A stretch of DNA of 64,000 nucleotides from Encephalitozoon hellem ATCC 50504 (lineage: Eukaryota; Microsporidia; Unikaryonidae). The position numbers and the translations under genes are program-made. A model generated the notes under the pieces. That model was given only the letters and a program-made list of their open reading frames with translations. It was not told where the DNA came from and made no database searches. The DNA is taken from positions 62,001 to 126,000 of the forward strand of contig NC_018475.1 of NCBI RefSeq assembly GCF_000277815.2, in the 5' to 3' direction. Below are positions 51,906 to 60,681 of the stretch, piece by piece (the first letter of the stretch is position 1; the number at the start of each line of letters is the position of its first letter).

Positions 51906-52880
51906 ATGGCCCGAGAGGGATGGGCAGTGAAAACACCTAATTGGAATCTCATTAAAGAATGGATGTTCAAATATTTTTTCCTTGTTGCCCTGCAAATGGT
52001 CATCCAGTTAATATATCTAACTGTATCGTACATGCTGCTGAAGGTGCTTCCAATTGTGTATCAATACATATATTCAAAGTGCCGAAGCCATCAGGTGTGG
52101 GAGGGAATAAGAAGGAAGTATGTTCTCATCAACGGTGCAACAGGAAAGGTGGGCCGGGGCTTGGCAAAGAGGTTTGCAGAGAGAGGAATGAAAGTTCTTC
52201 TTGTTGGGAGGAGCGAGTCCAGACTGACAAGGCTGCACGCAAAAATAGAAAGAATGACAGAATGTCACATGCACATTGTGGACTATAAGAGAAGCCCCAA
52301 TCTATCTTTTGTAGACAAGTACGATATAGGGATCCTAATAAACTGTGCTAGTACCATAAAGGGTAGCCCTGCATATTTTGTGGAGCAATCCATCGAAGAT
52401 ATTATGAATGCCAATCTTGTCGGCGTGATGTCCTTGACGAGATATGTGCTTATCAATATGATGGATTGCGGATACGGGTATATAATTAACATCGGGTCTC
52501 TGATGGGAGAGGGATCGACTCCTCTGTATTCTGCATTTGGGTGCTCCAAGCAGGCCCTAAAGGCATTGTCAGACTCTCTCTATTACGAGTTAGAGGGATA
52601 CAATGTGAATGTGGAATACATGGGGGTTGGAGGTGTTTCGTCTGAGGAGGATGGAGAGAGGCCTTCACTCTTGAAGCCTTCTTCAGATACGCTTGCAGAT
52701 TCGATTCTCAACACATTCGGGTCTTCGAAGATGTCTATACCATACTTTCCACATTTTGTTCTGTATCTTATAATGCTTTGTATTCCCTCTCCACTTCTGA
52801 GTAGAATAGTTCTTAGAAAAAACAAGCAGGAGATGATTGAGATGAGAAACCGTGAGCTGGAGGGCCAGAAGGCAAAGTAG
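51906..52880 (+). CDS. membrane SDR, 3-ketoacyl-CoA reductase-like, with altered active site
   Basis: A 324-residue short-chain dehydrogenase with an N-terminal membrane anchor (about 20-55), like HSD17B12/Ifa38, which reduces 3-ketoacyl-CoA in very-long-chain fatty acid elongation at the ER. The nucleotide-binding turn is INGATGKVGRG (residues about 76-85). The SDR catalytic set would be Asn170, Ser198, then 12 residues, then Tyr and xxxLys. Here the Tyr position is Phe211 and Lys is 215 (FGCSK). The NNAG motif is also altered (INCAS). Either the enzyme is inactive or another residue helps. A hydrophobic segment near 280-300 may also touch the membrane. Confidence 0.75.
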   Translation: MAREGWAVKTPNWNLIKEWMFKYFFLVALQMVIQLIYLTVSYMLLKVLPIVYQYIYSKCRSHQVWEGIRRKYVLINGATGKVGRGLAKRFAERGMKVLLVGRSESRLTRLHAKIERMTECHMHIVDYKRSPNLSFVDKYDIGILINCASTIKGSPAYFVEQSIEDIMNANLVGVMSLTRYVLINMMDCGYGYIINIGSLMGEGSTPLYSAFGCSKQALKALSDSLYYELEGYNVNVEYMGVGGVSSEEDGERPSLLKPSSDTLADSILNTFGSSKMSIPYFPHFVLYLIMLCIPSPLLSRIVLRKNKQEMIEMRNRELEGQKAK

Positions 52881-52943
52881 GCAGTTGGGGTGGGTGTTAG
52901 AAAAAGGGCTTGAAGTGAATAAAGAATAAAGCCGGTTTTATTA

Positions 52944-53384
52944 TCAATTGATGGATGATGCTTGGGACGATATCTTGGGCCACATGTCGGCAACCTCTCT
53001 AGGCACAGGCCCTGCTATCTGTGCACCCCTGAGTTCTCCCTTGTTGTTAATAAGGACCGCTGCATTATCCTCAAACATGATGTGGGATCCGTCGGTGCGT
53101 CTCCAAATCTTCTTCTGCCTTATAAGAATAGCATAGTGCACCTTCTTTCGAAGCTCAGGCTTCCCTTTCTTGACAGACACTACGCAGATATCTCCGGGTG
53201 CTGCTGCTGGAAGTCTATTGAGCCTTCCCCTGTATCTCTTGACACCGATGCACCTGAGTATCTTTGCACCACTATTATCTGCACACTTCAGAAGCGATTC
53301 TACTTGTACACCTCTTGACATCTTGTACCGAGGCTTGATCGAAATCTTCTTCTCGAGAACCTCTGTCTTCTTCTCGGCAGCCAT
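52944..53384 (-). CDS. RPL23: 60S ribosomal protein L23 (uL14)
   Basis: A 146-residue uL14 in the subunit interface. [46 protein letters not shown] and [27 protein letters not shown] are family signatures when read in parts. The start is ATG 53384 after gccccagaaat, with an AAATTT block upstream. Confidence 0.97.
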   Translation of the reverse strand: MAAEKKTEVLEKKISIKPRYKMSRGVQVESLLKCADNSGAKILRCIGVKRYRGRLNRLPAAAPGDICVVSVKKGKPELRKKVHYAILIRQKKIWRRTDGSHIMFEDNAAVLINNKGELRGAQIAGPVPREVADMWPKISSQASSIN

Positions 53385-53413
53385 ATTTCTGGGGCTGGGA
53401 TCTAAATTTTTTT
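53385..53413 (-). promoter_or_regulatory. AAATTT/CCC promoter of RPL23
   Basis: Minus strand: A-run, AAATTT, AGATCCC, AGCCCC, then ATG. Two CCC blocks occur. Confidence 0.6.
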
Positions 53414-53462
53414 GTAGAAGGGGCCTAAGACACCTTCCATAGGATCCATGCTAATAGCGGCA

Positions 53463-53669
53463 TCACGCGTCTCCATAGAGATCCTTCATGCTAACTGTGG
53501 GCTTCGATATCCCAGACTTCGCTGCATTCTTCTTCCCGAGATCTTGCCATATGCGTTGTCTCAGCTCCTTGGCCTTTTCTTCTCCTAGCCGGTCGTTAAG
53601 AATCTTGTCGATTGCAAGCAGTCTTAGCCTTATTTTCGCCTTAATCTCGAGCTCACTGCGACCGTCCAT
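53463..53669 (-). CDS. small hypothetical helical protein
   Basis: A 68-residue basic, helical protein beginning MDGRSELEIKAKIRLRLLAI and ending VSMKDLYGDA. RLRLLAIDKILNDRL and KELRQRIWQDL look like two amphipathic helices. The size and helix pattern recall small ENY2/Sus1-type subunits, but the resemblance is too weak to name it. The ATG follows cccattcagga. Confidence 0.55.
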   Translation of the reverse strand: MDGRSELEIKAKIRLRLLAIDKILNDRLGEEKAKELRQRIWQDLGKKNAAKSGISKPTVSMKDLYGDA

Positions 53670-53767
53670 TCCTGAATGGGATGTGATCCCTGGATATTTA
53701 TCCCACTGTCAAGCGACCTCGTTTCGGTTACTTGCTCTTGGATAATAATTATCTGCAAACCCCATTT

Positions 53768-54139
53768 ATGAAGCCGTTTCTTCTAGGCCTTCTGAAGTGT
53801 AAGAGGTGCTCGTTCATGACAAAGCTGGTTCTGCAATGCGAAAAGGCGGAGGGCTGTGATGTGGACGATGTCCAGATCTTTAACAAACATGTGTTTGTTG
53901 AGAATGGTGGGGAGAGGCTGAAGCTTCTTGCCAGAAGCCTCGAGGGCTTTTATGGGAACCCTGTTTCTGAGGAGGAAATCGATTTTTTTGTCGAAAACCC
54001 TGACGAAGATGAAAGAATAAAGGGGCTTTTGTTCGGCGTGGATGTTGTGGAGGGGAGTTTAAGGTGTGATGCGTGTGGGCTTGTATACCCGATCAGGAAT
54101 TCGATTGTGGAGACAGTTGACACGGCTGAGTCTAAGTAA
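53768..54139 (+). CDS. TRM112: Trm112 methyltransferase activator
   Basis: A 123-residue zinc-ribbon partner of Trm9, Trm11, Mtq2 and Bud23 methyltransferases. The zinc sites are CKRC near the N-terminus and CDAC near the C-terminus; VDVVEGSLRCDACGLVYPIRNSI matches the Trm112 VV.G.L.C..CG..YPI..GIP element in parts. Start at 53768 follows ccccattt. The E. cuniculi Trm112-Mtq2 complex has a published structure. Confidence 0.9.
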   Translation: MKPFLLGLLKCKRCSFMTKLVLQCEKAEGCDVDDVQIFNKHVFVENGGERLKLLARSLEGFYGNPVSEEEIDFFVENPDEDERIKGLLFGVDVVEGSLRCDACGLVYPIRNSIVETVDTAESK

Positions 54140-54204
54140 AGGTATTTTCTATAGTTTAGTAATGCTGTTGTTTGTGAGAAATCCTTTCTTTCCTAGCCCT
54201 TGGG

Positions 54205-56964
54205 ATGACGGACATCAAGGCCTTTACGGCTTTCTACGAACATTTGAGGTTACAGGGAAAGGGAGACCCGGAATTGAGAGACGAGGAACTAGAAAGGGCG
54301 GTAAGGGAGATGCTAAGAAAGGCAAAGATAACGGACTTTGAGGAGTACATAAGAAGCTACAAATATAAAAGAAGGATGATGAGCAAGAGCCAAGAAATGA
54401 TGGTTTATGGGAAGAGAGACACTGTATTCTATGCATCTCGGGAGATGTTTAGAAGCAGCATGGAGCTTCTTGGGCATTCTGGGCAGGTTGACAGGATATG
54501 CTTTGACCAGGGGAATAGATTCTTCATGTCTGGGGGCTCTGACGGGATGATTAAGCTTTGGGACGTTTATTCGGGGCTTCTGGTGCACAGCTTTATTGGG
54601 CACAGAAACTTTGTGAGTGATCTCTGTGTCAGCAGCGATGGGAAGGTCCTGGTCTCGTGCGACTCGCATGGACTGTTGAGTGCCTGGTCCCTAGAACGCT
54701 TTGAAGTGCTTTTCCAGTTAGAGCTTGGATGCGAGATTATTTTCACTGAGTTTTTTGACACGAAAGATGAATCGGCCTACAACCTTATTGTTGTTTTATC
54801 TCGAGGAATAATCAAGACATATAAGTTTGAGGGTGGAAGGATGGTGTCTGAGGTTGAGAATCTGTGTCTCCTTGATGAGGCGATAAAGGGCCTGTGCTTT
54901 ACCGATGGGGGAAGGTTCCTCCTATGCAGTGGATGGTGGCCGTTTCTTGTTGTCTTTGACACACAGAACTTTGATGGATGTATAGTTCTTGAGACCAATG
55001 GGATGCCTGTGAACACGATATGCGGGGCGAAGAGGGGACTCAAGATAGCAGCGGCATGCGACTCCCAGGTGTTCCAATGGACGTTTTTCACAGAGGGCAA
55101 TCCGGGGATGGGGAACTTCAAGAGAAGAACGAAGAATACGTCGTTGCAAGGGCATTGGAAGCGATCCATCATCAAAATAGATATTGGAGAGGGAGAGCTG
55201 GTTGAGAGAATATGCTATCTCAGAGACAACTTTCTCGTATGCATATGCACTGATCTGAAAATAAGGATATATGCAGGGACGGAGCTTAGGTGTGTTGTGG
55301 ACACGCCTGAGATAGGGATTGCATACCCGCATCCATTGGAGAACATGTTTGCACTCTGTGGGAGCAATATAAGGATATATGACATGGATGGCCTGATCTA
55401 CGAGGAGATGCTGAGCTTTGGAGTCAACGATGCTCAGTTTTCGAGTGATGGGGAATTCTTTGTGTTTGGGGATGAGAGGGGCGTTGTCCGTGTGCTTTCG
55501 ATGAGTTTTTTCCCAAGGCCGCCGAAGGAACAGTTCTTTCTGTCTGACCTTGATCATCTCAACTCCACTGAATGGAACGGGGTTGTTAGGTGCAGGAAGG
55601 AGTCTACATATGAGTCTGACAGAAAAAGAAACGAAAACTGGTACCAGGTGGAATATACTATTACGGGGAGGCAGAGTAGCTGCATAGGGGTTGAGGACAT
55701 GGGGTCTAAGCATCTCATAAGAGATCTTGTCGGCCTCGAGTCGTTTCGAAGAAAGTACATGAATGCCCCACTTCCGGGGGAGTCTCAAACTGTGGAGCAG
55801 GCTGCATCTGAGGATAGCAGTTGCAGTTTGCTGGAGGACACCGAGAGTGAGCTAACAGAAGAGTCTGCGGAGTATAGCAGTGATGAGGAGGTACCTGAGA
55901 ATAGGAGAGCACCTCTGAGAAGATTTCTTATTGACAGCGATGAATCTTCGGGGAATGCGCCTTTACTGAGGAGGAATGCCTATGATGCAGATGACAGTGA
56001 TGAGGGGTTGAGTCCTATTGGAATAGTGAGGAGATTAAGAAGGTACAATAGATTTGAAGCTGATAACGAGGAGGAGAGGGAAGACTCTTTAAGGCTGAGA
56101 AGAGGCAATGCCACAGATGGGAACGATGCTAGTGGTGGAGAGAAGGATGAGCTAGAAGAGAGCAGCGACAACAGGCATGTGGCTGGGTTGGGCGTAGGAC
56201 TGGAGTATAGCGAGCAAGAGCTGAGGCAATATGTCCAATCATGGCTATCATCTCCAAGCATGATACCCCAGCCTGGAGATGATGTGTATCTAAATTCCGA
56301 GGGTCTCAAGGAGTTCCAAGCATTTGACGGAAGGAAGAAATTCAAGGAGCCCCAGGATGCATGCTCTGGATATTATGAGGCGAGGGCCATTGAGACTGTT
56401 AAATACAACCCCCCGTTCCTCAAGGTAACACTTTGCTCCAGAGAAGAGAGCTTTTCAATAAGATATTATAGATATCCTGGGTCATCGCCTGTATTGCTGC
56501 TTCGGGAGCAGATGGATGTGAGTGCCGGAGACTTCATAAGCTTTGCATTGAACGGGATAATATCCCGAGGAAGGGTGTCCAATGCTCGTGGGGCCCATCT
56601 TGCAGTTGATTCTGGAGGAAGCTCTGTACTAGTTGAGAGATCTGATGTGCTAGTTCGAAAGGCCTTGTTTCCTGAGAATGTAAAGACAGAAATGCTGAAG
56701 ATGATTAGACAGGGCAGGACGCACCGAGGGCTTTATGTGACGCTGAGAAGAGAGTCGAATGGGCCTTACTATGAAAATGTTGCATCTACTGTCAACCTGG
56801 GTGTGATTGAGGAAAAGATCCAGAATGATCTGTATCGGACGATTGGTGGGCTGGAATTTGACCTGGACACTGCGGTTAGCAACTCTATGTATTTGGGACC
56901 TGTGCTCCATGAGCATTGCCGGCAGGTTGTGGATGGAGTCCGGATGATCATAAGAAATGTCTAG
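54205..56964 (+). CDS. BRWD/PHIP-like WD40 plus bromodomain-like protein
   Basis: A 919-residue protein. The N-terminal 75 residues are helical; WD repeats start at LLGHSGQVDRICFD and SDGMIKLWDV (about 85-135), as in PHIP/BRWD where LLGHS..VY...FD..G opens blade 1. Seven blades run to about 430. The middle is acidic and disordered (about 540-680). A beta-rich region follows, and the last 90 residues (YVTLRRESNGPYYENVASTVNLGVIEEKI...) resemble a bromodomain but lack the conserved acetyl-lysine-binding Asn at the usual place, as far as I can see. BRWD proteins bind chromatin and act as Cul4 substrate receptors. Confidence 0.7.
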   Translation: MTDIKAFTAFYEHLRLQGKGDPELRDEELERAVREMLRKAKITDFEEYIRSYKYKRRMMSKSQEMMVYGKRDTVFYASREMFRSSMELLGHSGQVDRICFDQGNRFFMSGGSDGMIKLWDVYSGLLVHSFIGHRNFVSDLCVSSDGKVLVSCDSHGLLSAWSLERFEVLFQLELGCEIIFTEFFDTKDESAYNLIVVLSRGIIKTYKFEGGRMVSEVENLCLLDEAIKGLCFTDGGRFLLCSGWWPFLVVFDTQNFDGCIVLETNGMPVNTICGAKRGLKIAAACDSQVFQWTFFTEGNPGMGNFKRRTKNTSLQGHWKRSIIKIDIGEGELVERICYLRDNFLVCICTDLKIRIYAGTELRCVVDTPEIGIAYPHPLENMFALCGSNIRIYDMDGLIYEEMLSFGVNDAQFSSDGEFFVFGDERGVVRVLSMSFFPRPPKEQFFLSDLDHLNSTEWNGVVRCRKESTYESDRKRNENWYQVEYTITGRQSSCIGVEDMGSKHLIRDLVGLESFRRKYMNAPLPGESQTVEQAASEDSSCSLLEDTESELTEESAEYSSDEEVPENRRAPLRRFLIDSDESSGNAPLLRRNAYDADDSDEGLSPIGIVRRLRRYNRFEADNEEEREDSLRLRRGNATDGNDASGGEKDELEESSDNRHVAGLGVGLEYSEQELRQYVQSWLSSPSMIPQPGDDVYLNSEGLKEFQAFDGRKKFKEPQDACSGYYEARAIETVKYNPPFLKVTLCSREESFSIRYYRYPGSSPVLLLREQMDVSAGDFISFALNGIISRGRVSNARGAHLAVDSGGSSVLVERSDVLVRKALFPENVKTEMLKMIRQGRTHRGLYVTLRRESNGPYYENVASTVNLGVIEEKIQNDLYRTIGGLEFDLDTAVSNSMYLGPVLHEHCRQVVDGVRMIIRNV

Positions 56965-57003
56965 GGCACGGAACGGAACTAATTGCAGTGTCTGGCCACC
57001 CTG

Positions 57004-57720
57004 ATGTATTATGATGTGAATATCAGCCTAGACTATTTGAAGCAGGACATACGGGAGTTAGAAGAGAATGAGTACAGAGGATTTTGTGTGAACAAAGTCA
57101 TGAGGCCAAGGGATCTGGAGAAGATCAAGTATGAGCCGATTGAGCTCCTTGGGACGAAGCCCTGCTACAGCCGAGTGGAGATTGTGTTTGAGGAGAAGGA
57201 GGAGGTTGGATACGATGTAAAGAAGTCCATGAGGTATGATTTGTTTGTTGTGAGGTTGAATGGGGTTTCTGGGATGGACAAGCTAATAAGACATCAGCCC
57301 GACATGGTTACATTTAACTATGGAAGCCAGTTTCTTCCGTTTAAAAGCGGGCTTGTCAGAACGGCGATCAAAGAAAACATATTTTTCGAGGTTCCTCTAA
57401 GGGAAAGCTTGTATGGAGGGGCTTCCAGTGTTACATGGATGAGGAATGTGCGAAGACTGCTTTTTATCACGAATGGAAAGAATGTTGTGTTTAGCAGTGG
57501 AGCACGGTGCTCTACAGAGATCAAGAAGCCCAGAGACATCATGAAGATGCTGGAGATGTTTGGGCTTAGGAAGAAAAGAGCCTCTGAGGTGATGCTCAAC
57601 TCTCTGAGGCTTTTGAGAAGCTGTGCAATGAGGAGGTATTGCCACAGAGACTCGATTATCCATAATGTTGATGAAGGAGCACTAAAAAGGGACTTTGTGC
57701 TATCTTTGTACAGGAAATGA
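57004..57720 (+). CDS. RPP1: RNase P/MRP subunit Rpp30/Rpp1, copy A
   Basis: A 238-residue Rpp30-family TIM-barrel-like protein of RNase P and MRP. PDMVTFNYG, SGLVRTAIKENIFFEVPLRESLYG and WMRNVRRLLFITNGKNVVFSSGA are family pieces (Rpp30 has D...... R...AI..GV.FEI.Y...LRD..R....N......V..GKN.I.SSGA). Start 57004 follows gccaccctg. A paralog follows 62 bp later on the same strand. Confidence 0.9.
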   Translation: MYYDVNISLDYLKQDIRELEENEYRGFCVNKVMRPRDLEKIKYEPIELLGTKPCYSRVEIVFEEKEEVGYDVKKSMRYDLFVVRLNGVSGMDKLIRHQPDMVTFNYGSQFLPFKSGLVRTAIKENIFFEVPLRESLYGGASSVTWMRNVRRLLFITNGKNVVFSSGARCSTEIKKPRDIMKMLEMFGLRKKRASEVMLNSLRLLRSCAMRRYCHRDSIIHNVDEGALKRDFVLSLYRK

Positions 57721-57782
57721 CTGCCTGGAAATAAAGTCTGTTGTGATGAATATATTTGTCTATCTTTTCTAGACCTTCGCAG

Positions 57783-58430
57783 ATGTATTTTGATACGAAT
57801 GTAAGCAGCAGGTGTCTTGGGGCTGGCATGATGAATGTTTTAGAACAGCTTGGGCATGACGGGATGTGTGTGAACACTGTGGTTGATCTTGAGTCGGTGA
57901 AGAAGTACAGGAGGCCTGCTGTTGATGAGTGGAAGGACAAGAATGTTTACGAAAGGGTGGAGATAAGGTACAGGGGCCACGGTGATTGGGATGGCGCAAG
58001 AAGGATGATTGGCCCTGATGTTGTTGCAATTCGGGTAGAAGACATGAACGATTTCAAGAAGGCCATTGAGATGTGCCCGGACATAGTCACTTTTGATTAT
58101 TCCAAGAGCTTTTGCATTAGAAGGGATGAGGCTGTCGAGGCTATGAAGAGAAACATATTTTTTGAGATTCCTTTAGTGTGTGGGCTGTATGGGCAAAGAG
58201 ACAAGGCAGTGTGGATGAGGAATGCTAGAAGACTTCTAGACGTCACTGAGGGGGTGAATGTTGTAGTAGGGAGCGGGGCAACATGCCTCACAGAGATGAG
58301 AAGAAGGCAGGATGTCATAAAGATTCTCAGAGGGCTTGGGATGAGTGAGGATGGTGGAAGAAAGATATTGCTGAATTCTGCTAGGCTGGTTAGGTCTTGT
58401 GATGTAAGAAGAGGATATGTTGTAAAGTGA
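57783..58430 (+). CDS. RNase P/MRP subunit Rpp30-like, copy B (tandem paralog)
   Basis: A 215-residue protein parallel to the previous gene throughout: MYFDTNVSS vs MYYDVNISL, CVNTVVDLESVKKY vs CVNKVMRPRDLEKI, PDIVTFDYSKSF vs PDMVTFNYGSQF, AMKRNIFFEIPLVCGLYG vs AIKENIFFEVPLRESLYG, VNVVVGSGA vs KNVVFSSGA. Both keep the family fold, so neither is an obvious pseudogene. Copy B lacks the C-terminal 25 residues of copy A. The first ATG is 57783. Confidence 0.88.
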   Translation: MYFDTNVSSRCLGAGMMNVLEQLGHDGMCVNTVVDLESVKKYRRPAVDEWKDKNVYERVEIRYRGHGDWDGARRMIGPDVVAIRVEDMNDFKKAIEMCPDIVTFDYSKSFCIRRDEAVEAMKRNIFFEIPLVCGLYGQRDKAVWMRNARRLLDVTEGVNVVVGSGATCLTEMRRRQDVIKILRGLGMSEDGGRKILLNSARLVRSCDVRRGYVVK

Positions 58431-58524
58431 GGGATCTGATTGGTCCATTAGGAATAAGGTTCTGAAACTGTTCTTGTTCTGCAATCAGTGAGATAAATAA
58501 AGTTCTGAAGCGAAACGAAAAGCC

Positions 58525-59865
58525 ATGGGAGCAAGAAGAAATAGGATGAGAGGGCGAGGTAGGATCCAAGGCCTTGGCAAGAATGCTGTCCAAGAGGTCA
58601 AAGAGATCAAGAAGGAAGAGAAGCAAGAGGGGAAGTTCAATGTTGACTTCCAGGAGCTCAGCAGGGAGTTGTCTACGATTGAGCTGAAGGAGGAGAATGA
58701 AAAGTGCTCTGATGGAAGTGAGGAGAGTTACATGAAGGACTCTTGCGTCGGAGATAGAGGTGAGCAGATTAGAGAGACGGATGCCAAAGAGGTGGCAGGC
58801 GAGAGTGTTAATGTTTCTGAAGAGGAAAGCAAGATAGTAGGGACACGGGATGACGTGGTGAATGCAGCAAGGATGCCCCAGGCTCTTCATTCGGTGACGC
58901 CCAATGTATTGACTACTGTTATACCTCAGACACCGGTGAGAAGGGTGCTTCACGAAGAGGGAAGCAATCTCCTTGTCAAGGAGGAGGGGCTGATGTTTCC
59001 CAGCAAGATGATTATCAACAGGTATCCAGGGCATCTATTTATTCACATAGATGAGGTGGAAAGATTCATGACATCTAGGAAGGATGTGGAGAGTGTATCC
59101 ATTAAGATTGAATCGAAAGAGACTTTGTGCGAGACAAAGAGATATCCTGTGCAGCCTGATGTGGGGATCAATGAGATGCTGCGAGTTCCGATCAGCAGGG
59201 TGGAGAACGGAGGGATGCCACTGAGATTCATACTTCTGTTGCATCATAAATCAGGGCGTGTGACGAAGTCGTGTGAAACTGTGCTTACAGTTGACAGTAA
59301 CCGGATCCGATCAGTACACAACAACCTTCTTGAAAGCCGGCTGGGATGGGACAACTATGTATCGAGGAACCTATTCAAGAGCATAAAGAGCTTCTTCACA
59401 AGTGGAGCACCAGATGCATGGAGCCTCAAGGTCTATCTGTCATTTATATCAGAGGATGAGCTCAGGCTGATTCCTGCGCCTCTTCCCCAGGACCTTAAAT
59501 CCCTTAGCAAGTGGCTGGTGGTAAAGAAGTTTTCATACAACATATGGTTCAGGGGATTTGTGAATATCAGGGGAGATGCTGGAAAGGCATGCACCAACCT
59601 GTGGAAGAGAAGATATGTAAGGTGCTATGGATATATGATCTTTGTGTTTAACGAGCACTCCCGGAGTCTTATTGGCACGATAAGCCTTGTGGATGCATGT
59701 TTCGACCCAAGCACAAACAACAAGGTGTATCTAGAAAACTTCCTTCGGATCAGTATTGGGCAGAGTGCTGTTGAGCTGCACTTCGACACAAAAGACAAGT
59801 ACAACACATGCAGGAATGCACTGACCATGATGCTTCCGCAATCATTATTTCACAAGAAGGAGTAG
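58525..59865 (+). CDS. anillin/Bud4-like protein with C-terminal PH domain
   Basis: A 446-residue protein. The N-terminal 110 residues are acidic and disordered after an Arg-rich start. The middle (about 165-335) is beta-rich and could be an anillin-homology region. The C-terminal (about 345-440) is a PH domain: FRGFVNIRGDAGKACTNLWKRRYVRCYGYMIFVFNEHSRSLIG, in parts, with the typical W.RR...L.g..L..f strand pattern, ending in an alpha helix (YNTCRNALTMML). Anillin-type proteins organise the septin/actin ring in cytokinesis. Identity is moderate. Confidence 0.6.
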   Translation: MGARRNRMRGRGRIQGLGKNAVQEVKEIKKEEKQEGKFNVDFQELSRELSTIELKEENEKCSDGSEESYMKDSCVGDRGEQIRETDAKEVAGESVNVSEEESKIVGTRDDVVNAARMPQALHSVTPNVLTTVIPQTPVRRVLHEEGSNLLVKEEGLMFPSKMIINRYPGHLFIHIDEVERFMTSRKDVESVSIKIESKETLCETKRYPVQPDVGINEMLRVPISRVENGGMPLRFILLLHHKSGRVTKSCETVLTVDSNRIRSVHNNLLESRLGWDNYVSRNLFKSIKSFFTSGAPDAWSLKVYLSFISEDELRLIPAPLPQDLKSLSKWLVVKKFSYNIWFRGFVNIRGDAGKACTNLWKRRYVRCYGYMIFVFNEHSRSLIGTISLVDACFDPSTNNKVYLENFLRISIGQSAVELHFDTKDKYNTCRNALTMMLPQSLFHKKE

Positions 59866-59998
59866 CTGGTCGGAGGGCCCATGTTTTCTTAAGCCCTATC
59901 TTATTAAAGACCTTGAATATGAGCTTTCTTTGATGATTTGGCATGGAGGGAAGTTTTCCCGCCAAGGCCAGGGATTTCTAAGAAATTCAGGATCCCAG

Positions 59999-60310
59999 AT
60001 GTTTATGCGTCCTGTTTTGAACGAGACGACGAATGCCACGAAAAGACTCGAGTCCAAAGGCAAGGAGGCTGGAGGTGATAAGGAAAGAGTACTTTGTTTC
60101 TTGAGGGATGCCTATAAGAAGACCCGGGATCACTCTCTGAAGTACGACCTGAAGAAGTGTTTGGAGATAATTGAAGGTAAGGAGAACCAAGAGGTTGCAG
60201 ATCTTAGGAATGCCTTAGAGGAGGCGCTTGTTGAAAACGAGACTCTGTTTGCAGAGAAGTGTGAGCTTGCGGTTACTCTTGAGTGTATGAAAGCAGAGAG
60301 AGGAGAATGA
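59999..60310 (+). CDS. small hypothetical coiled-coil protein
   Basis: A 103-residue charged protein with heptad-rich C-terminus (NQEVADLRNALEEALVENETLFAEKCEL) and no recognised domain. The ATG at 59999 follows aggatcccag, the usual CCC context. The frame is open upstream with an ATG at 59933 that would add 22 residues (IWHGGKFSRQGQG). Confidence 0.5.
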   Translation: MFMRPVLNETTNATKRLESKGKEAGGDKERVLCFLRDAYKKTRDHSLKYDLKKCLEIIEGKENQEVADLRNALEEALVENETLFAEKCELAVTLECMKAERGE

Positions 60311-60394
60311 TCCGTTGTCTATACATTAAAAGTTATTAGCGATGTTTAGGAAGGTTAACTGATTTATTGGCGTGCACCCTACCCTGGGGTGGAG

Positions 60395-60669
60395 ATGTAC
60401 ATGAGATATAGATTGTAAGTGGATGCAACTAATTTAGGGTTTTTGCAAAGAAGAGTGCGCGGGTTGAGGACTCAGAGCTCCGAAGGTTTGTGCAGGAGCT
60501 TATCCGGGGGTTTGGAGGGCTTGACTTGCTGAGCAGGGTTGAAGTGAGATGCAGCGGAGGGATTGTTGTTGTTGAGGGTGACGAGGAGGTCTCGAGTGTT
60601 GTGCATGGATCTCTATTTTTCTGTGGGGAATACAAGTCTGTTAAATGCAGATTTGAGCAGGTCGATTAA
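60395..60669 (+). CDS. short spliced Pop5-like RNase P/MRP subunit candidate
   Basis: A spliced 83-residue gene. Exon 1 is 60395-60414 (ATG-TAC-ATG-AGA-TAT-AGA-TT) and exon 2 is 60438-60669, with a 23-nt intron between. The product starts MYMRYRLVFAKK, then SELRRFVQELIRGFGGLDLL, RVEVRCSGGIVVVEGDEE and CGEYKSVKCRFEQ. The order, R-Y-x-L-F start, LxELxRxxFG helix, V-R-C-x-x-G-IVV strand, is that of Pop5, but the protein is only about half the yeast length. Two Rpp30 genes lie 2-3 kb upstream. A second in-frame ATG at 60401 is possible. Confidence 0.6.
60415..60437 (+). other. intron of the Pop5-like gene (23 nt)
   Basis: GTAAGTGG donor and ACTAATTTAG, combining branch-like CTAAT with the acceptor, as in other microsporidian mini-introns. 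Splicing joins TT to G-GTT-TTT. Confidence 0.8.
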
Positions 60670-60681
60670 ATAGTTTATCGA

